DNA of 64,000 nt. Origin: Desulfomicrobium sp. ZS1 (GTDB lineage: Bacteria > Desulfobacterota > Desulfovibrionia > Desulfovibrionales > Desulfomicrobiaceae). The position numbers and the translations under genes were made by a program. Shown piece by piece: positions 21,115 to 31,451 of the stretch (positions within the stretch are counted from its first letter, which is position 1; every line of letters starts with the position of its first letter). The stretch lies in assembly GCF_024204645.1 (NCBI RefSeq), contig NZ_CP100351.1, forward strand, positions 2,940,001 to 3,004,000. The letters are read 5' to 3'. The notes beneath the pieces are model-generated. The model was not told the DNA's origin and searched no databases. It saw only the letters and a program-made list of their open reading frames with translations.

Positions 21115-22995
21115 TCACCATCCGCCCCCGCCGCCTCCACCTCCTCCGCCGCCGGACGAGCCGCCCCCGCCCATGCCCGAAGAACTGCCCGGCGCAGAGG
21201 AGGCCGAGGACACGGCAGACTGCATGCCGCTCCCGAGACTTGAGGCGAAAACGCCCGGGTGCATGCGGTTCCAGTGACGGCCCTCATACCAGCCGGGCTC
21301 GTATCCGGCCTGATCCAGCAGGCGCGCGAACCGTTCCCCCCACTGGTTTTCAACGCCCAGCGCCATGGCATAGGGCAGGAACTTCTCGAACAGCTCGGGA
21401 GTCTCGTCCGGAGGGTGAATGAAATTAAGCCGATCCTCCTCGGCCACGGAAAGATAGAGCTTGAAGCCTTCGATCTCGTCCAGAGTCTGACGCCCGATGC
21501 GCGTCGGCGCTTTCAGGAGCTCGTAGAAGAGCGCGTTCATGGCGATCATGATCCCAAAGCCCAGCATCACCGCGACCCCGAGCAGGCTGGAAAGGAACCA
21601 CAACCCCGCCGCCTCGCCAGCCAAAAAAGGGATTGCAAAGACGGACACCACCAGGGCCGAGACCTTGCCCCGAGCGCCCCTGCCCTGCCACGCCGTACCG
21701 ATCTGACGCACCAGCATGAAACAGCCGAAAGTCCAGAACGTCAGCCACACGCAAAGAAAGAGCGCCTCGGGAGGAACAGACGTGGCCCAGACCATGCCCG
21801 CCACCGAGGCCAGGGTGATGGCCAGCCCCGGCGCAAGCCAGCCCGTGTTGGACAGGAAGTAATTGGAGGACAGCTCCCTCTTCAGTTTGTCCTTTATGGC
21901 CTGCCTGGCGCCTCTTATGACCTTGTGGTTCACATTCTTGAGCTCGATGCTGGTACCGGCCTTGCGCAATTCGTCCCAGGCCGCCCGCTCGCCCATGGAA
22001 AGGCTGACCGGGGCCTGGTCGGCCAATGTCAGGTGCATCTTCGCGTTGTCGCCGATCTTCAGCGCCCCCTTGACCGCCATGTTGACCACGGCCGCGGTGA
22101 AGGCTCCGTTGTCGAATTGCATGCGCCACAGCATGCGGACCATGGCTGGAGAAAATCCGCGCGGCGGCGCAAAACGGGGGATGATCACGCCTTTGGCCGG
22201 ATCGCGGCCGACCTTCATCCAGGCCAGGACATAATAGATGGCAAGCACAGCGACCCCGATACCCACGGGAAGCACTCCCCCTCCCCTGGCCAGGACCTGC
22301 GCCGCCTGTTCCGTGACCGGTGGCGGAGTGACGAAGCCCTTGGGCCAGGACACCGCGATGGTCAGCCCCTCGCCGGGGGCATACGGACGCGAAGAAACAA
22401 AGGTCACCTCCTGCTGTCCGCCGGCGGGAAAAGCGCGGCTGTCCGTGCTGCCCATGGGTCCTTCGTAGGCCACGGCCTCAAGGGCCCGGGCCTCGCCCGG
22501 TAGCCGCACCTCGCAGCGAACCTGGTCAAAGGGCAGCCGCCAGCCATTGCCGTTCACGTTCCAATAGAGCTCGTCGTGTTCGTCAAAAAAACCCAGCTGC
22601 CTGGTGGTGCGGTATATGAGGGTGTAGGAATAGCGGCCCGGCTGCAAAAAGACATCCTTGCTGCCGACATAGACGGCGACCCCGTTGGACATGTTCTCGG
22701 TGTGGTAGGGCTCGGTCACGCCGTCGCGCTTCACGTCCAGAAGCGTGAACCCGACGCGCACCCGGCTCCCGTCGCGCCCGGTGTAGAGCGTTGGGAACTC
22801 GCGCACGATTCCGCGTTTGATCTGCTCCCCCGTGGCCTGGACCGTGATGGTCTCGGTGACCACCATGGAGCCGTCCGGGTCAATGAGGATCAGGGAGGAA
22901 AAATCGAGGATTCGTTCGCTCTCGGCCAGCAGGGGCGCGCAGGCAAGCAACGCAAACAGCGCGGCCAGAAATATGCGGATACGGATGCCCGCCAT
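21115..22995 (-). CDS. DUF2207 family membrane protein with poly-glycine tail
   Basis: A 626-residue predicted envelope protein. A signal peptide (IFLAALFALLACAPLLA) is followed by an extracytoplasmic DUF2207 domain (IDPDGSMVVTETI, ELYWNVNGNGWRLPFD), one TM near 250-268, a cytoplasmic segment, paired TM helices at about 380-425 and 450-500, then a C-terminal region ending in a Ser/Gly-rich tail with a run of eleven glycines and Trp. The start at 22995 is preferred over upstream codons because it yields a proper signal peptide and lies one base after the lemA stop. LemA plus DUF2207 is a common pair; the role is unknown, with an envelope function presumed. Confidence 0.88.
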   Translation of the reverse strand: MAGIRIRIFLAALFALLACAPLLAESERILDFSSLILIDPDGSMVVTETITVQATGEQIKRGIVREFPTLYTGRDGSRVRVGFTLLDVKRDGVTEPYHTENMSNGVAVYVGSKDVFLQPGRYSYTLIYRTTRQLGFFDEHDELYWNVNGNGWRLPFDQVRCEVRLPGEARALEAVAYEGPMGSTDSRAFPAGGQQEVTFVSSRPYAPGEGLTIAVSWPKGFVTPPPVTEQAAQVLARGGGVLPVGIGVAVLAIYYVLAWMKVGRDPAKGVIIPRFAPPRGFSPAMVRMLWRMQFDNGAFTAAVVNMAVKGALKIGDNAKMHLTLADQAPVSLSMGERAAWDELRKAGTSIELKNVNHKVIRGARQAIKDKLKRELSSNYFLSNTGWLAPGLAITLASVAGMVWATSVPPEALFLCVWLTFWTFGCFMLVRQIGTAWQGRGARGKVSALVVSVFAIPFLAGEAAGLWFLSSLLGVAVMLGFGIMIAMNALFYELLKAPTRIGRQTLDEIEGFKLYLSVAEEDRLNFIHPPDETPELFEKFLPYAMALGVENQWGERFARLLDQAGYEPGWYEGRHWNRMHPGVFASSLGSGMQSAVSSASSAPGSSSGMGGGGSSGGGGGGGGGGGW

Positions 22996-22996
22996 C

Positions 22997-23551
22997 CTAG
23001 AATTCCACCTTGGGCACGGCCCGCTCCGCCGGACTTTCGAGCTCGAAGAATTCCGCCTTTTCAAAGCCGAAGCGTCCGGCGACCAGGTTGGACGGAAACG
23101 ACTCCACCGCGATGTTCAGATTGCGTGCCGCCCCGTTGTAGTAACGCCGGGATAGCTGAACCTGCTCCTCGATTTCACCCAAAGAGGCCTGCAGCTGCGC
23201 GAAATTGGCGTTGGCTTTCAGCTCCGGATAACTTTCGGCCAGGGCGAAGAGTTTGCCCAGCGCCGCCCCCAGAAGCCCCTGCGCCTGAGCCGTCTCGCCC
23301 ACGCCCTGGGCGTTCTGGGCCAGGCCGCGCAGACGGATGACCTCTTCAAGGGTGCCCTTTTCGTGTTCGGCATACCCTTTGACCGTGGAGACAAGGTTGG
23401 GAATCAGGTCCGTGCGCCGCTTAAGCTGCACGTCGATCCCGCTCCAGGCTTCCTGCACCATGTTGCGCATGCGCACCAGGCCGTTATAAATCAGGATGGC
23501 CCACAGCAAAATGGCGACCGCCAAGGCAAGCACGACAAGAAAAGCGATCAT
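22997..23551 (-). CDS. lemA: LemA family protein
   Basis: A 184-residue membrane-anchored helical protein. The N-terminal TM (FLVVLALAVAILLWAILIY) is followed by the conserved LemA core: NMVQEAWSGIDVQLKRR, DLIPNLVSTVKGYAEHE, ELKANANFAQLQ, EEQVQLSRRYYNGAARN and ESFPSNLVA. It has a GGAGGA ribosome site and is followed one base later by the DUF2207 gene. The molecular function of LemA is not established. Confidence 0.95.
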   Translation of the reverse strand: MIAFLVVLALAVAILLWAILIYNGLVRMRNMVQEAWSGIDVQLKRRTDLIPNLVSTVKGYAEHEKGTLEEVIRLRGLAQNAQGVGETAQAQGLLGAALGKLFALAESYPELKANANFAQLQASLGEIEEQVQLSRRYYNGAARNLNIAVESFPSNLVAGRFGFEKAEFFELESPAERAVPKVEF

Positions 23552-23690
23552 GATTCCTCCAGGACAGAATGTTTGTGCCTCATCATGTAGAGCAAAGCCC
23601 GTTCGTTGAAAAGCCGCCTCTTGCTTTTTGAGCCGGTCCTTGCCAGATCATGGGTTCCAAAACACAATTCTTCACGCGCGCGAGGTTCTC

Positions 23691-26600
23691 ATGTCCAACC
23701 CCAAAAACTGGGTCATCGCCCTGCTCCTTCTGGTCATCGCGGGCCAGACATGGCTGCTCAAAGACCGCTTCTCAAGCGACGAACCGCAAGCCCTAACCGT
23801 AAGCGGGGTCAGCCTCGACAGCGCCATGCGCACCACCCTGTCCGTAGAGTTCGACCAGCCCGTCCCGGACTCCGTACGCGCACAGGCGGCCCCGGCCGCC
23901 ATCGAGCCCGTAGCCGCAGGGCAATGGGTCTGGACCAATCCCTACACCTTGAAATTTCTGGCCCAGACGCCCCTGCCGCTCGACATGCAGTACTCCCTGA
24001 CCCTCAGCCCCGTGGTTTTTCCGGACAAGCTCCTGCACGCCGAGCGCAGCAGGCTGATCCGCACCGGCAGCTTTGCCGTGCAGGAACTGACCGTGAACGA
24101 ACTGGCCTCCGACGCCGGTCCGGACATGGTCGAACTGGAGGGACGCGTCGTCTTCAATGCGCCCGTGGACCCGGAAAAGCTGCTCGCTGCCATGCGCCTG
24201 AGCGAAGCGGATGGCGCTTCCGTCGAACTTTCGCTCCTGACCCAGTGGCGCACGACCAGCTTTGGCTTCCGCAGCGCGCCCGTGCGCAAGGATACGGCCG
24301 GCCGCATCCTGACCCTGCGGCTGGCTCCGGAGCTGACCGTGGCCGAAAAGAGCCTGGCCCTTGGGCAGGAATTCAAGCGGGACATCGAGCTTCGCCTGGA
24401 CCCGGTGCTGCGCATCGTTGCCGTCAGCCCCCAGGCCGACAAGGACCTTTCGCGCATCAACCTTGATTTTTCCGCGCCCGTCAGCGCCGCCGCCATCCGC
24501 GAACTGCTGCGCATCGAGCCCGAAGCCCGGATTTCGGTCTCGGCCCACGGCAAGACCGCCTCCCTGACCGGCAAACTCGAACCCGGAGCCACCTATACAG
24601 TCCGCATCGCCAAGGGTCTTCTGGCCGAGGACAAAGCCGTGCTTGAAGCGCCTTTCGAGCAGACCCTGCGCATGCCGGACCTCCCCCCAAGCGTGGACTT
24701 CTCGTCCGAGGGCATGTTCCTGCCGCGCCAGGGCCAGGGCTTGCTTGGAGTCGAATACGTCAACGCCGACGCAGTGGAACTGACCGTGAGCCGGGTCTTC
24801 CCCAACAACCTGAGCGTCCTCTTCCAGGATTACGGCTACTCCATCTTCGACAGCACCGCCGCCCGGGACTCGGTGCCGTATCATCTGGGCAGCGAAATTC
24901 ACCGCGAGACCTTCAGCGTGACCTCCCCGTCGAACACGGTGCAGGAGCGAACCCTGTCCATGTCCGAGCTTATCCCCGACCAGCGCCCAGGGCTGTACAA
25001 GCTTGGTCTGAGCCTGCCTGCGGACTATCGCGGCGCAACGCGCTGGGTCCTGCGTACGGACATCGGCCTCGTGGCCAAGCAGGACGCGGCGGGCTTTCTG
25101 GTCTGGGCCAATTCCCTGGGGGACTTGCGCGCCCTGGAAGGCGTGGAACTGACGCTCCTGAGCTTCAAGAACCAGGTACTGGGCACCACCCGCACCAACT
25201 CGGACGGCCTGGCCCGCATCCCCTCCGCCGGAAACGAGGGGGAACTGGGCTCGCCGGCCATGATCCTGGCCCGCCACGGAGAGGATTTCAGCTTCATCTT
25301 TCTGGACCGTTTCCGCATCGACACCACTTGGCTCGATGTCAGCGGCGCCTCCATCAGCCAGACCGGCCTGCAGGCCTACCTTTACGGCAAGCGCGACATC
25401 TACCGCCCCGGCGAAACCCTGGACGGCGCGATGCTGGTGCGCGACGGCCGCATCGGCACGCCCCCCGACCTGCCCATAACCGTTGAACAACGCGACCCCG
25501 AAGGTCGCCTGCTGCGCACCATGAACCTGGTCCTGGACCGTGGCATGGCCGGTTTCAGTCTGGACATCCCGGACTGGTCCCTGACCGGGCACTATCTGCT
25601 GCAAGCCATGAGCGGCGGCCAGGTCATCGGTTCCTACTCCTATCAGGTCGAAGAATTCATCCCCGACCGCCTGAGCGTGGAGATCGCATCCACCGAAACC
25701 GGGGGCGAACCGGGCCGGAAGCTGACCTTTGACGTGATTTCACGCTACCTCTTCGGCCCGCCAGCCTCGAATCTGGCCGTCTCGGTCAAGGCGCGGCTGC
25801 TGGCCGCCGATTTCGCGCCCAAGGGCTTTGAGGCCTACAGCTTCGGCGATCCGGGCAAGAACTTCGAGCCCCTGCCGCTTTTGACCACGGATGGCCGCCT
25901 CGACGCCGACGGCCGGGCCGCCTTCGGGGTGGAAATCCCCAAGGATCTGACCCCGCCGCTGGCGCTCTGGGCCGAGTTCACCGGTCGCGTGCGCGAACAG
26001 GGCGGGCGCGGCGTGACCGCCAGAAAACGCATCCCGGTGCATGCCTACGCCTTGTATCCCGGCATCAAACGGCCCGGATCCATGGAGCTTGAGCCGCGCA
26101 AGCGGGCCGTGTTCGAGTTCGTGACGTTAAACCCCGAGGGCAAAAAAATCGCGCACCCGGAGCTCGTCGCGACCCTGTTTCAGGATCAGTGGCAGACGGT
26201 CATGCGCCGGACGCAGTCCGGGTTCAACTACGAATCGGTGCGAAATCCGGTGGAAATCTCGACCCAGCGCGTGAGCGCAGGCGACGGCGCGGGCTCCTTC
26301 TCCGTCACGCCGCCGGATTACGGCTCGTACCGGGTCCGTCTCGGCGACCCCAAGAGCGGGGCGGCCTCGGAGCTGGAATTCTACTGCGGCGGCTGGGGCT
26401 ACTCGCCCTGGGCGGTCAAGAACCCGGCCCGCCTGGAACTGATCCCGGACAAGAGGGGCTATCAGGCAGGCGAAACGGCCTCCATCCAGATCCGCTCGCC
26501 CTTTGCGGGCAAGGCGCTGGTCACGGTTGAAGGATCAAAAGTGGAGCACCTTGAAGTCGTCGAATTAATCGGGAACACGGGCCAGATCCGCATTCCGGTG

Positions 26601-29048
26601 CGTGAGCAGTGGCAGCCCAATGTGCATCTCACCGCCACCCTGATCCGCCGGGCCACGGACATCGCCCCCGGCAGCGCAGGGCGCGCCTTCGGAGCCACGC
26701 CCATTTTCGTGGACAGCCTCATAAACCGCATGGGCCTGCAGGTTGACGCCCCGGATGAGGTCCGCCCGCAGACCGACCTTGAAATCCGGGTCCAGGCCCA
26801 GCCACGCGCACGGGTGACCGTGGCCGTGGTCGACGAGGGCATCATGCAGCTGGCCGGGGGCAAAAATCCGGACCCCTTTGCCCATTTCTACGCCCCGCGC
26901 GCCCTGGATGTGATCAGCTACGACAATTTCGCCTTCATGTTCCCGCACGTCGGCGCGGCCAGGCCTCTGGCCGGAGGCGGCGACGACCTGGGCGGGGCCT
27001 CGTCCTTCATGCGCACCGAAGGCATCCGCCGCGTAAGGCCCGTGACCTTCTGGTCCGGCGTGCTCGACGCCGACCAGACAGGGACGGTGAGCCACCGCGT
27101 ACGCCTGCCCGACTTCCAGGGCGCGCTGCGCATTGTCGCCGTCGGCAACCAGGGCAAAAGCTTCGGCGCGGGCACGGCCATGACCCGCGTGCGCACGCCC
27201 CTGGTCCTGACCCCGACCCTGCCCCGCTTCCTGGCGCTGGGCGACGAGATCGAGATCCCCCTGACCCTGCGGAATGACACGCCCTCCGCCGGATCGTTCC
27301 GCATCAGCGCCAGCGTCAGCGGCCCGGCAACGCTTGGAACCATGCCCGCCCCCCTGACCCTGGAACCGGGACGGGAAAACACCGTCTACCTGCCCCTGCG
27401 CTGCGGCATGGAGGAAGGCAAGGTCACGCTGTCCTTCACCGCCACAGGAGGCGGCGAGACCGCCACGGCCGGGGAAGAGCTTGATCAGCGATCCCCTTTA
27501 CCCGTGACCCGGATGATGGAAAGCACGGTCCTTGACGCGGCCTCGGGCCAGATCGGCGCGGCGCTGCCGGACACGTTCCTGCCGGGATCGGTCGAACGCA
27601 CGGTGCGGCTCTCCACCCGCCCGCTGCTGCGCTACTCCGGGCACCTGGAGAACCTGCTCGGCTACCCGTACGGCTGCGCCGAGCAGACCGTGTCCAAGGC
27701 CTTTCCGCTCCTGCACTTCGGAGCCCTGGCCCGGGAACTGGCGCCGGGACGCTTCAATACCACCGGCCCGGCCGGACTGGTGCAAGGGGCCATCCGCCGC
27801 CTGCAGACCATGCAGACCGGACAGGGCGGCTATGCCTTCTGGCCTGGAGACACCGAGCCCGACCCGTGGGTTTCGGCCTATGTCTGCCACTTCCTACTGG
27901 AAGCCAGGCTGGCCGGACACACCATCCCCGAGCGCATGCTCGACAGCGCATTCTATTACCTTGAATCACTGGCCAACCCCGAAGCCGGGAGCTCGGCGCA
28001 AAAGATCGAACAGGCCGCCTATGCGCTCTATGTCCTGGCGCTGGGCAAGAGGTCCAACCTGGGCAGCCAGGACTATCTGCGCACGACCTTTGAAAAATCC
28101 CTGAGCGGCGTGGCGCGAACCCTGCTGGCCGGGGCCTATCTGGAGACGAGCAACCAGTCCGCGGGCTTCACGCTGCTGCACGCGGCCCCGGCCATCGACG
28201 ACAAACGCCGGGAAAGCGGCGGCAACCTGGGTTCGGGCCTGCGCGACAGGGCGCTCATCGCGCTCATTCTGCTCAAAAGCGTACCAGACGATCCGAGGCT
28301 GCCGGAACTCATGACCCGCCTTGGGTCGGAGCTTGGCCATGGCGGATGGCATTCGACCCAGGAGACAAGCCTGGCCTTCATGGCTTTGGGAAAATATCTG
28401 GCCGCCCTGGATGACAGCCGACCCTTCGCGGGCACGCTGACCTGGCCTGACGGGGCGCAGGTTTTCGAGGAAACAAAGCTCTTCATGCGCGAGAATATCC
28501 AGACCACGGGCGCGTTGACCCTGGAAAAAACGCCTGCGGACCGGGCCATCTTCGCCACCGTGCTGACCTCGGCCACGCCCAAGGCCGGCGCACACGCGCC
28601 CATCAGCCTGGGGCTTGAAGTCGAACAGATGCTGCTGCGCGAAAACGGGCTGCCCCTGGAAGGTGACAGCGTCAGCCAGGGGGATCTGGTTATCATGCGC
28701 ACCAAGGTGCGCAGCACCTCCGGGCCTATCGACAACGTGGTCGTGCAAAGTTTGCTACCTGCAGGTCTGGAAGTGGAAAACCCGCGTCTGGCGACCACGG
28801 AGCGGCTCGACTGGATGGAGGAAGGGGCGACGCTTGAAGGCCATCAGGACCTGCGGGACGACCGCATCCTTGTCTTCACCACCCTTGATGGAAACGGCTG
28901 GAAGACGCGTTTCAGCGTGCTGAGAGCCGTGACTCCGGGGCGCTTCACGTTCCCACCGGTGCAGGCCGAGGCCATGTACCATCCCGGCCTGCGCGCCGGC
29001 GGGGCGCTGGGGGCCGTCACCGTCACGCGAGAAACGCCGGTCCCATGA
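23691..29048 (+). CDS. Bacterial alpha-2-macroglobulin family protein (YfhM-like)
   Basis: Large periplasmic protease-trap protein of 1785 residues, thought to protect the cell envelope from foreign proteases and usually paired with PbpC. The N-terminus has a hydrophobic anchor (VIALLLLVIAGQTWLL) but no lipobox Cys, unlike E. coli YfhM. Multiple macroglobulin domains follow, then the A2M core and the thioester motif GCAEQ with Cys1329, followed by the alpha-helical thioester domain (GGYAFWPGD, WVSAYVCHFLLEA). The start at 23691 is chosen over an open upstream extension because it has a GAGG site and gives the anchor. It overlaps pbpC by four bases. Confidence 0.95.
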   Translation: MSNPKNWVIALLLLVIAGQTWLLKDRFSSDEPQALTVSGVSLDSAMRTTLSVEFDQPVPDSVRAQAAPAAIEPVAAGQWVWTNPYTLKFLAQTPLPLDMQYSLTLSPVVFPDKLLHAERSRLIRTGSFAVQELTVNELASDAGPDMVELEGRVVFNAPVDPEKLLAAMRLSEADGASVELSLLTQWRTTSFGFRSAPVRKDTAGRILTLRLAPELTVAEKSLALGQEFKRDIELRLDPVLRIVAVSPQADKDLSRINLDFSAPVSAAAIRELLRIEPEARISVSAHGKTASLTGKLEPGATYTVRIAKGLLAEDKAVLEAPFEQTLRMPDLPPSVDFSSEGMFLPRQGQGLLGVEYVNADAVELTVSRVFPNNLSVLFQDYGYSIFDSTAARDSVPYHLGSEIHRETFSVTSPSNTVQERTLSMSELIPDQRPGLYKLGLSLPADYRGATRWVLRTDIGLVAKQDAAGFLVWANSLGDLRALEGVELTLLSFKNQVLGTTRTNSDGLARIPSAGNEGELGSPAMILARHGEDFSFIFLDRFRIDTTWLDVSGASISQTGLQAYLYGKRDIYRPGETLDGAMLVRDGRIGTPPDLPITVEQRDPEGRLLRTMNLVLDRGMAGFSLDIPDWSLTGHYLLQAMSGGQVIGSYSYQVEEFIPDRLSVEIASTETGGEPGRKLTFDVISRYLFGPPASNLAVSVKARLLAADFAPKGFEAYSFGDPGKNFEPLPLLTTDGRLDADGRAAFGVEIPKDLTPPLALWAEFTGRVREQGGRGVTARKRIPVHAYALYPGIKRPGSMELEPRKRAVFEFVTLNPEGKKIAHPELVATLFQDQWQTVMRRTQSGFNYESVRNPVEISTQRVSAGDGAGSFSVTPPDYGSYRVRLGDPKSGAASELEFYCGGWGYSPWAVKNPARLELIPDKRGYQAGETASIQIRSPFAGKALVTVEGSKVEHLEVVELIGNTGQIRIPVREQWQPNVHLTATLIRRATDIAPGSAGRAFGATPIFVDSLINRMGLQVDAPDEVRPQTDLEIRVQAQPRARVTVAVVDEGIMQLAGGKNPDPFAHFYAPRALDVISYDNFAFMFPHVGAARPLAGGGDDLGGASSFMRTEGIRRVRPVTFWSGVLDADQTGTVSHRVRLPDFQGALRIVAVGNQGKSFGAGTAMTRVRTPLVLTPTLPRFLALGDEIEIPLTLRNDTPSAGSFRISASVSGPATLGTMPAPLTLEPGRENTVYLPLRCGMEEGKVTLSFTATGGGETATAGEELDQRSPLPVTRMMESTVLDAASGQIGAALPDTFLPGSVERTVRLSTRPLLRYSGHLENLLGYPYGCAEQTVSKAFPLLHFGALARELAPGRFNTTGPAGLVQGAIRRLQTMQTGQGGYAFWPGDTEPDPWVSAYVCHFLLEARLAGHTIPERMLDSAFYYLESLANPEAGSSAQKIEQAAYALYVLALGKRSNLGSQDYLRTTFEKSLSGVARTLLAGAYLETSNQSAGFTLLHAAPAIDDKRRESGGNLGSGLRDRALIALILLKSVPDDPRLPELMTRLGSELGHGGWHSTQETSLAFMALGKYLAALDDSRPFAGTLTWPDGAQVFEETKLFMRENIQTTGALTLEKTPADRAIFATVLTSATPKAGAHAPISLGLEVEQMLLRENGLPLEGDSVSQGDLVIMRTKVRSTSGPIDNVVVQSLLPAGLEVENPRLATTERLDWMEEGATLEGHQDLRDDRILVFTTLDGNGWKTRFSVLRAVTPGRFTFPPVQAEAMYHPGLRAGGALGAVTVTRETPVP

Positions 29049-31426
29049 ACAGACTCCGCAGGATCGCGGCGACCCCGGCGCGCACGGCCGCCGCGATCCT
29101 TTTTTTGACCCTGGGGCTTGCGGCCTGTCTGGGCCTGCTGCTGGACCGCCTCTTCCCCTTCCCCGTGGAGCGCCTTGATCCTCCGGCCGCCACCCGCGTC
29201 CTGGACCGGGACGGCAAACCCTTGCGCTTTTTCCTGGCCGCCGACGGGATGTGGCGGTTCCCGTTGACCCTGGAGGAAATTTCCCCGGACCTGACCGCCG
29301 CCCTGATCGATTCCGAAGACCGGCATTTCCTCCTTCATCCGGGCATCAACCCGCTGTCCGTATTGCGTGCGCTGTGGGTCAACGTCCGGCACGGACGGGT
29401 CATAAGCGGAGCCTCGACCATCCCCATGCAGGTCGCCCGCCTGGCCGACCCGCGCCCGCGCACCCTTGGGGCCAAGGCCGTGGAGGCGCTCCGCGCCCTG
29501 CAACTGTGCTGGCATTATCCCAAGGAAAAAATTCTGCTGTGGTACGTCAATCTTGCCCCATTCGGCTCCAACATGGTCGGAGTCGGAGCCGCCGCCTGGT
29601 ATTATTTCGGCAAGGCCCCGGACACCCTCTCCCTCGGGGAGATCGCCCTGCTTTCTGTTCTGCCGCGCTCGCCGACCCGCTACAACCCGCTCAGCAACCC
29701 TGAGCGTGCACGCAAGGTCCGCGACCGGGTCCTGGATCGCTTTGCCGCGCATGGCGTCTTCGACCCGGCCCGGATAGCCGAAAGCACGACCCGCCCGCTT
29801 CTGGCCCGCCGCGCTAGCGTGCCGCAGGGCGCGCCGCACTTCAGCCGCTGGATGCGTTCGCGTCTGCCCGAAAGGGCCGTAATCAGGAGCAGCCTGGACA
29901 GACGCGCCCAGGATATCGTCGAAAAGCTGCTCTGCGGCCGCATGGAAGGCCTGCGCCGTCAGGCCATCGACAACGCGGCCGCGGTGGTGCTCGACATAAA
30001 AAGCCGCGAGATTCTGGCCTATGCCGGGTCGGCGGATTTCTGGGACGACTCCCGGCCGGGGCAGGTCGACAACGCCCTGTCCCGGCGCTCTCCCGGATCG
30101 ACGTTAAAACCCTTCCTCTACGCCCTGGCCTTTGACCAGGGGCATCTCGTGCCCGGCTCCATGCTCCTGGACGTGCCCACGGATTTCGCAGGCTACGTCC
30201 CGGAAAACTACGGCCAGAATTTTCAGGGCCTCGTCAGCGCGCGCACGGCTCTGGCCACCTCCCTCAATGTTCCGGCCGCGCGCCTGCTGACCCGCTGCGG
30301 CCTCATTCCCTTCCACGAACTGCTGCGCCGGGGCGGCCTCTCCACCCTGGACAGACCGGCCAGCCACTACGGGCTGTCCATGGCCCTGGGCGGCTGCGAG
30401 GTGCGGCTGCTGGAGCTGACCAACCTTTACGCCACTCTGGCCGACGCAGGGATGCACAGAGCCGTCCGCCCCCTGGCCGGAGGTCAAGACGAATACAGCA
30501 AGGGCGTGCAGCTTTTCTCCCCCGAAGCCTCGGCCATGACCCTTGGCATTCTGTCCACGACCAGGAGGCCGGACCTGCCCGACGCCTGGGAATTCACCCT
30601 TTCCGCCCCCAAGGTGGCCTGGAAGACCGGGACCTCCTTCGGACATCGCGACGCCTGGGCCGTGGGCGTCAGCCGCGACCTGGCCATCGGGGTCTGGGTC
30701 GGCAACCCCGACGGCTCGCAGTGCACGAACATCTCCGGAGCGCGCCACGCCGGTCCCCTGCTTTTTGATCTTTTCCGGGCGCTCTCTCCCCGCACAACGC
30801 AGCTACCCTCGTTTCCCACGCCCGCGCTGCAACGAATCAAAATCTGCGCCGTCAGCGGGGAACGCCCCGGCCCAGGCTGCCCGGTCACCACGAGCATGGC
30901 CATCGCGGGCGTAACGAGCCTCCCGGTCTGCGGCATGCACAGACAGATCTTCGTGAATCCTGGCACCGGCCTGCGCCTGCACGGAGACTGTCTGCTCGCA
31001 AAGGAATCTACAGAAGAGGCCGCGCTGGTCTGGCCAGCCGAACTGGTGGCCTTTCGCCGCGCCCAGGGTTCGAACCTGCCGGGCCTGCCCGGCATCGACC
31101 CGGAGTGCCTTGACGTTCCGGAGGAAGGCGGTCCGGTCATTCAATCCCCTTCAGCCGGTACGCCCTACCATGTCCGCACGGACGCGCCCCCAAAATTTCA
31201 GCGTTTGGCCCTGTCCGCGGCAGGGGCGGCGGGCGCTTCGATACATTACTGGTACGTGGATGGCCGTCATGTGGGCCGAACCGCGCCCGAAACACCCTGC
31301 TTCATCCCTTTGGAGCGCGGGATGCATGAGGTCATCGTCACCGATGACCAGGGGCGTAGCGCCCGCACGACCTTCACGGTGCACGCCCGGACCGACGACG
31401 CCCTTGGCAGCCGGGGTCAGCCCTGA
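29045..31426 (+). CDS. pbpC: Penicillin-binding protein 1C
   Basis: Bifunctional peptidoglycan synthase, 793 residues, inner-membrane anchored by one TM (AAAILFLTLGLAACLGLLL) with the rest periplasmic. The GT51 glycosyltransferase shows SEDRHF (Glu91) and GASTIPMQVARL. The transpeptidase has STLK (Ser352-Lys355), SLN, and KTGTS from Lys527, so all catalytic motifs are present. A C-terminal PBP_C domain (about 700-793) is typical of PBP1C. It is coupled to the alpha-2-macroglobulin gene by an ATGA overlap, the classical arrangement in which the two are proposed to repair and guard damaged envelope. Confidence 0.95.
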   Translation: MNRLRRIAATPARTAAAILFLTLGLAACLGLLLDRLFPFPVERLDPPAATRVLDRDGKPLRFFLAADGMWRFPLTLEEISPDLTAALIDSEDRHFLLHPGINPLSVLRALWVNVRHGRVISGASTIPMQVARLADPRPRTLGAKAVEALRALQLCWHYPKEKILLWYVNLAPFGSNMVGVGAAAWYYFGKAPDTLSLGEIALLSVLPRSPTRYNPLSNPERARKVRDRVLDRFAAHGVFDPARIAESTTRPLLARRASVPQGAPHFSRWMRSRLPERAVIRSSLDRRAQDIVEKLLCGRMEGLRRQAIDNAAAVVLDIKSREILAYAGSADFWDDSRPGQVDNALSRRSPGSTLKPFLYALAFDQGHLVPGSMLLDVPTDFAGYVPENYGQNFQGLVSARTALATSLNVPAARLLTRCGLIPFHELLRRGGLSTLDRPASHYGLSMALGGCEVRLLELTNLYATLADAGMHRAVRPLAGGQDEYSKGVQLFSPEASAMTLGILSTTRRPDLPDAWEFTLSAPKVAWKTGTSFGHRDAWAVGVSRDLAIGVWVGNPDGSQCTNISGARHAGPLLFDLFRALSPRTTQLPSFPTPALQRIKICAVSGERPGPGCPVTTSMAIAGVTSLPVCGMHRQIFVNPGTGLRLHGDCLLAKESTEEAALVWPAELVAFRRAQGSNLPGLPGIDPECLDVPEEGGPVIQSPSAGTPYHVRTDAPPKFQRLALSAAGAAGASIHYWYVDGRHVGRTAPETPCFIPLERGMHEVIVTDDQGRSARTTFTVHARTDDALGSRGQP

Positions 31427-31451
31427 TAGGCAACCTCATTCCGGAGGGCTC

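Noticed and set aside
21119-21160. Apparent glycine/proline repeat as a possible tandem-repeat element
   Set aside because: It is the coding sequence of the poly-glycine tail of the DUF2207 protein, a common feature of that family.
23793-25604. Minus-strand open frame of 603 codons within the alpha-2-macroglobulin gene
   Set aside because: Low-complexity Gly/Ala/Gln/Val-rich translation, and the plus strand is clearly the conserved family.
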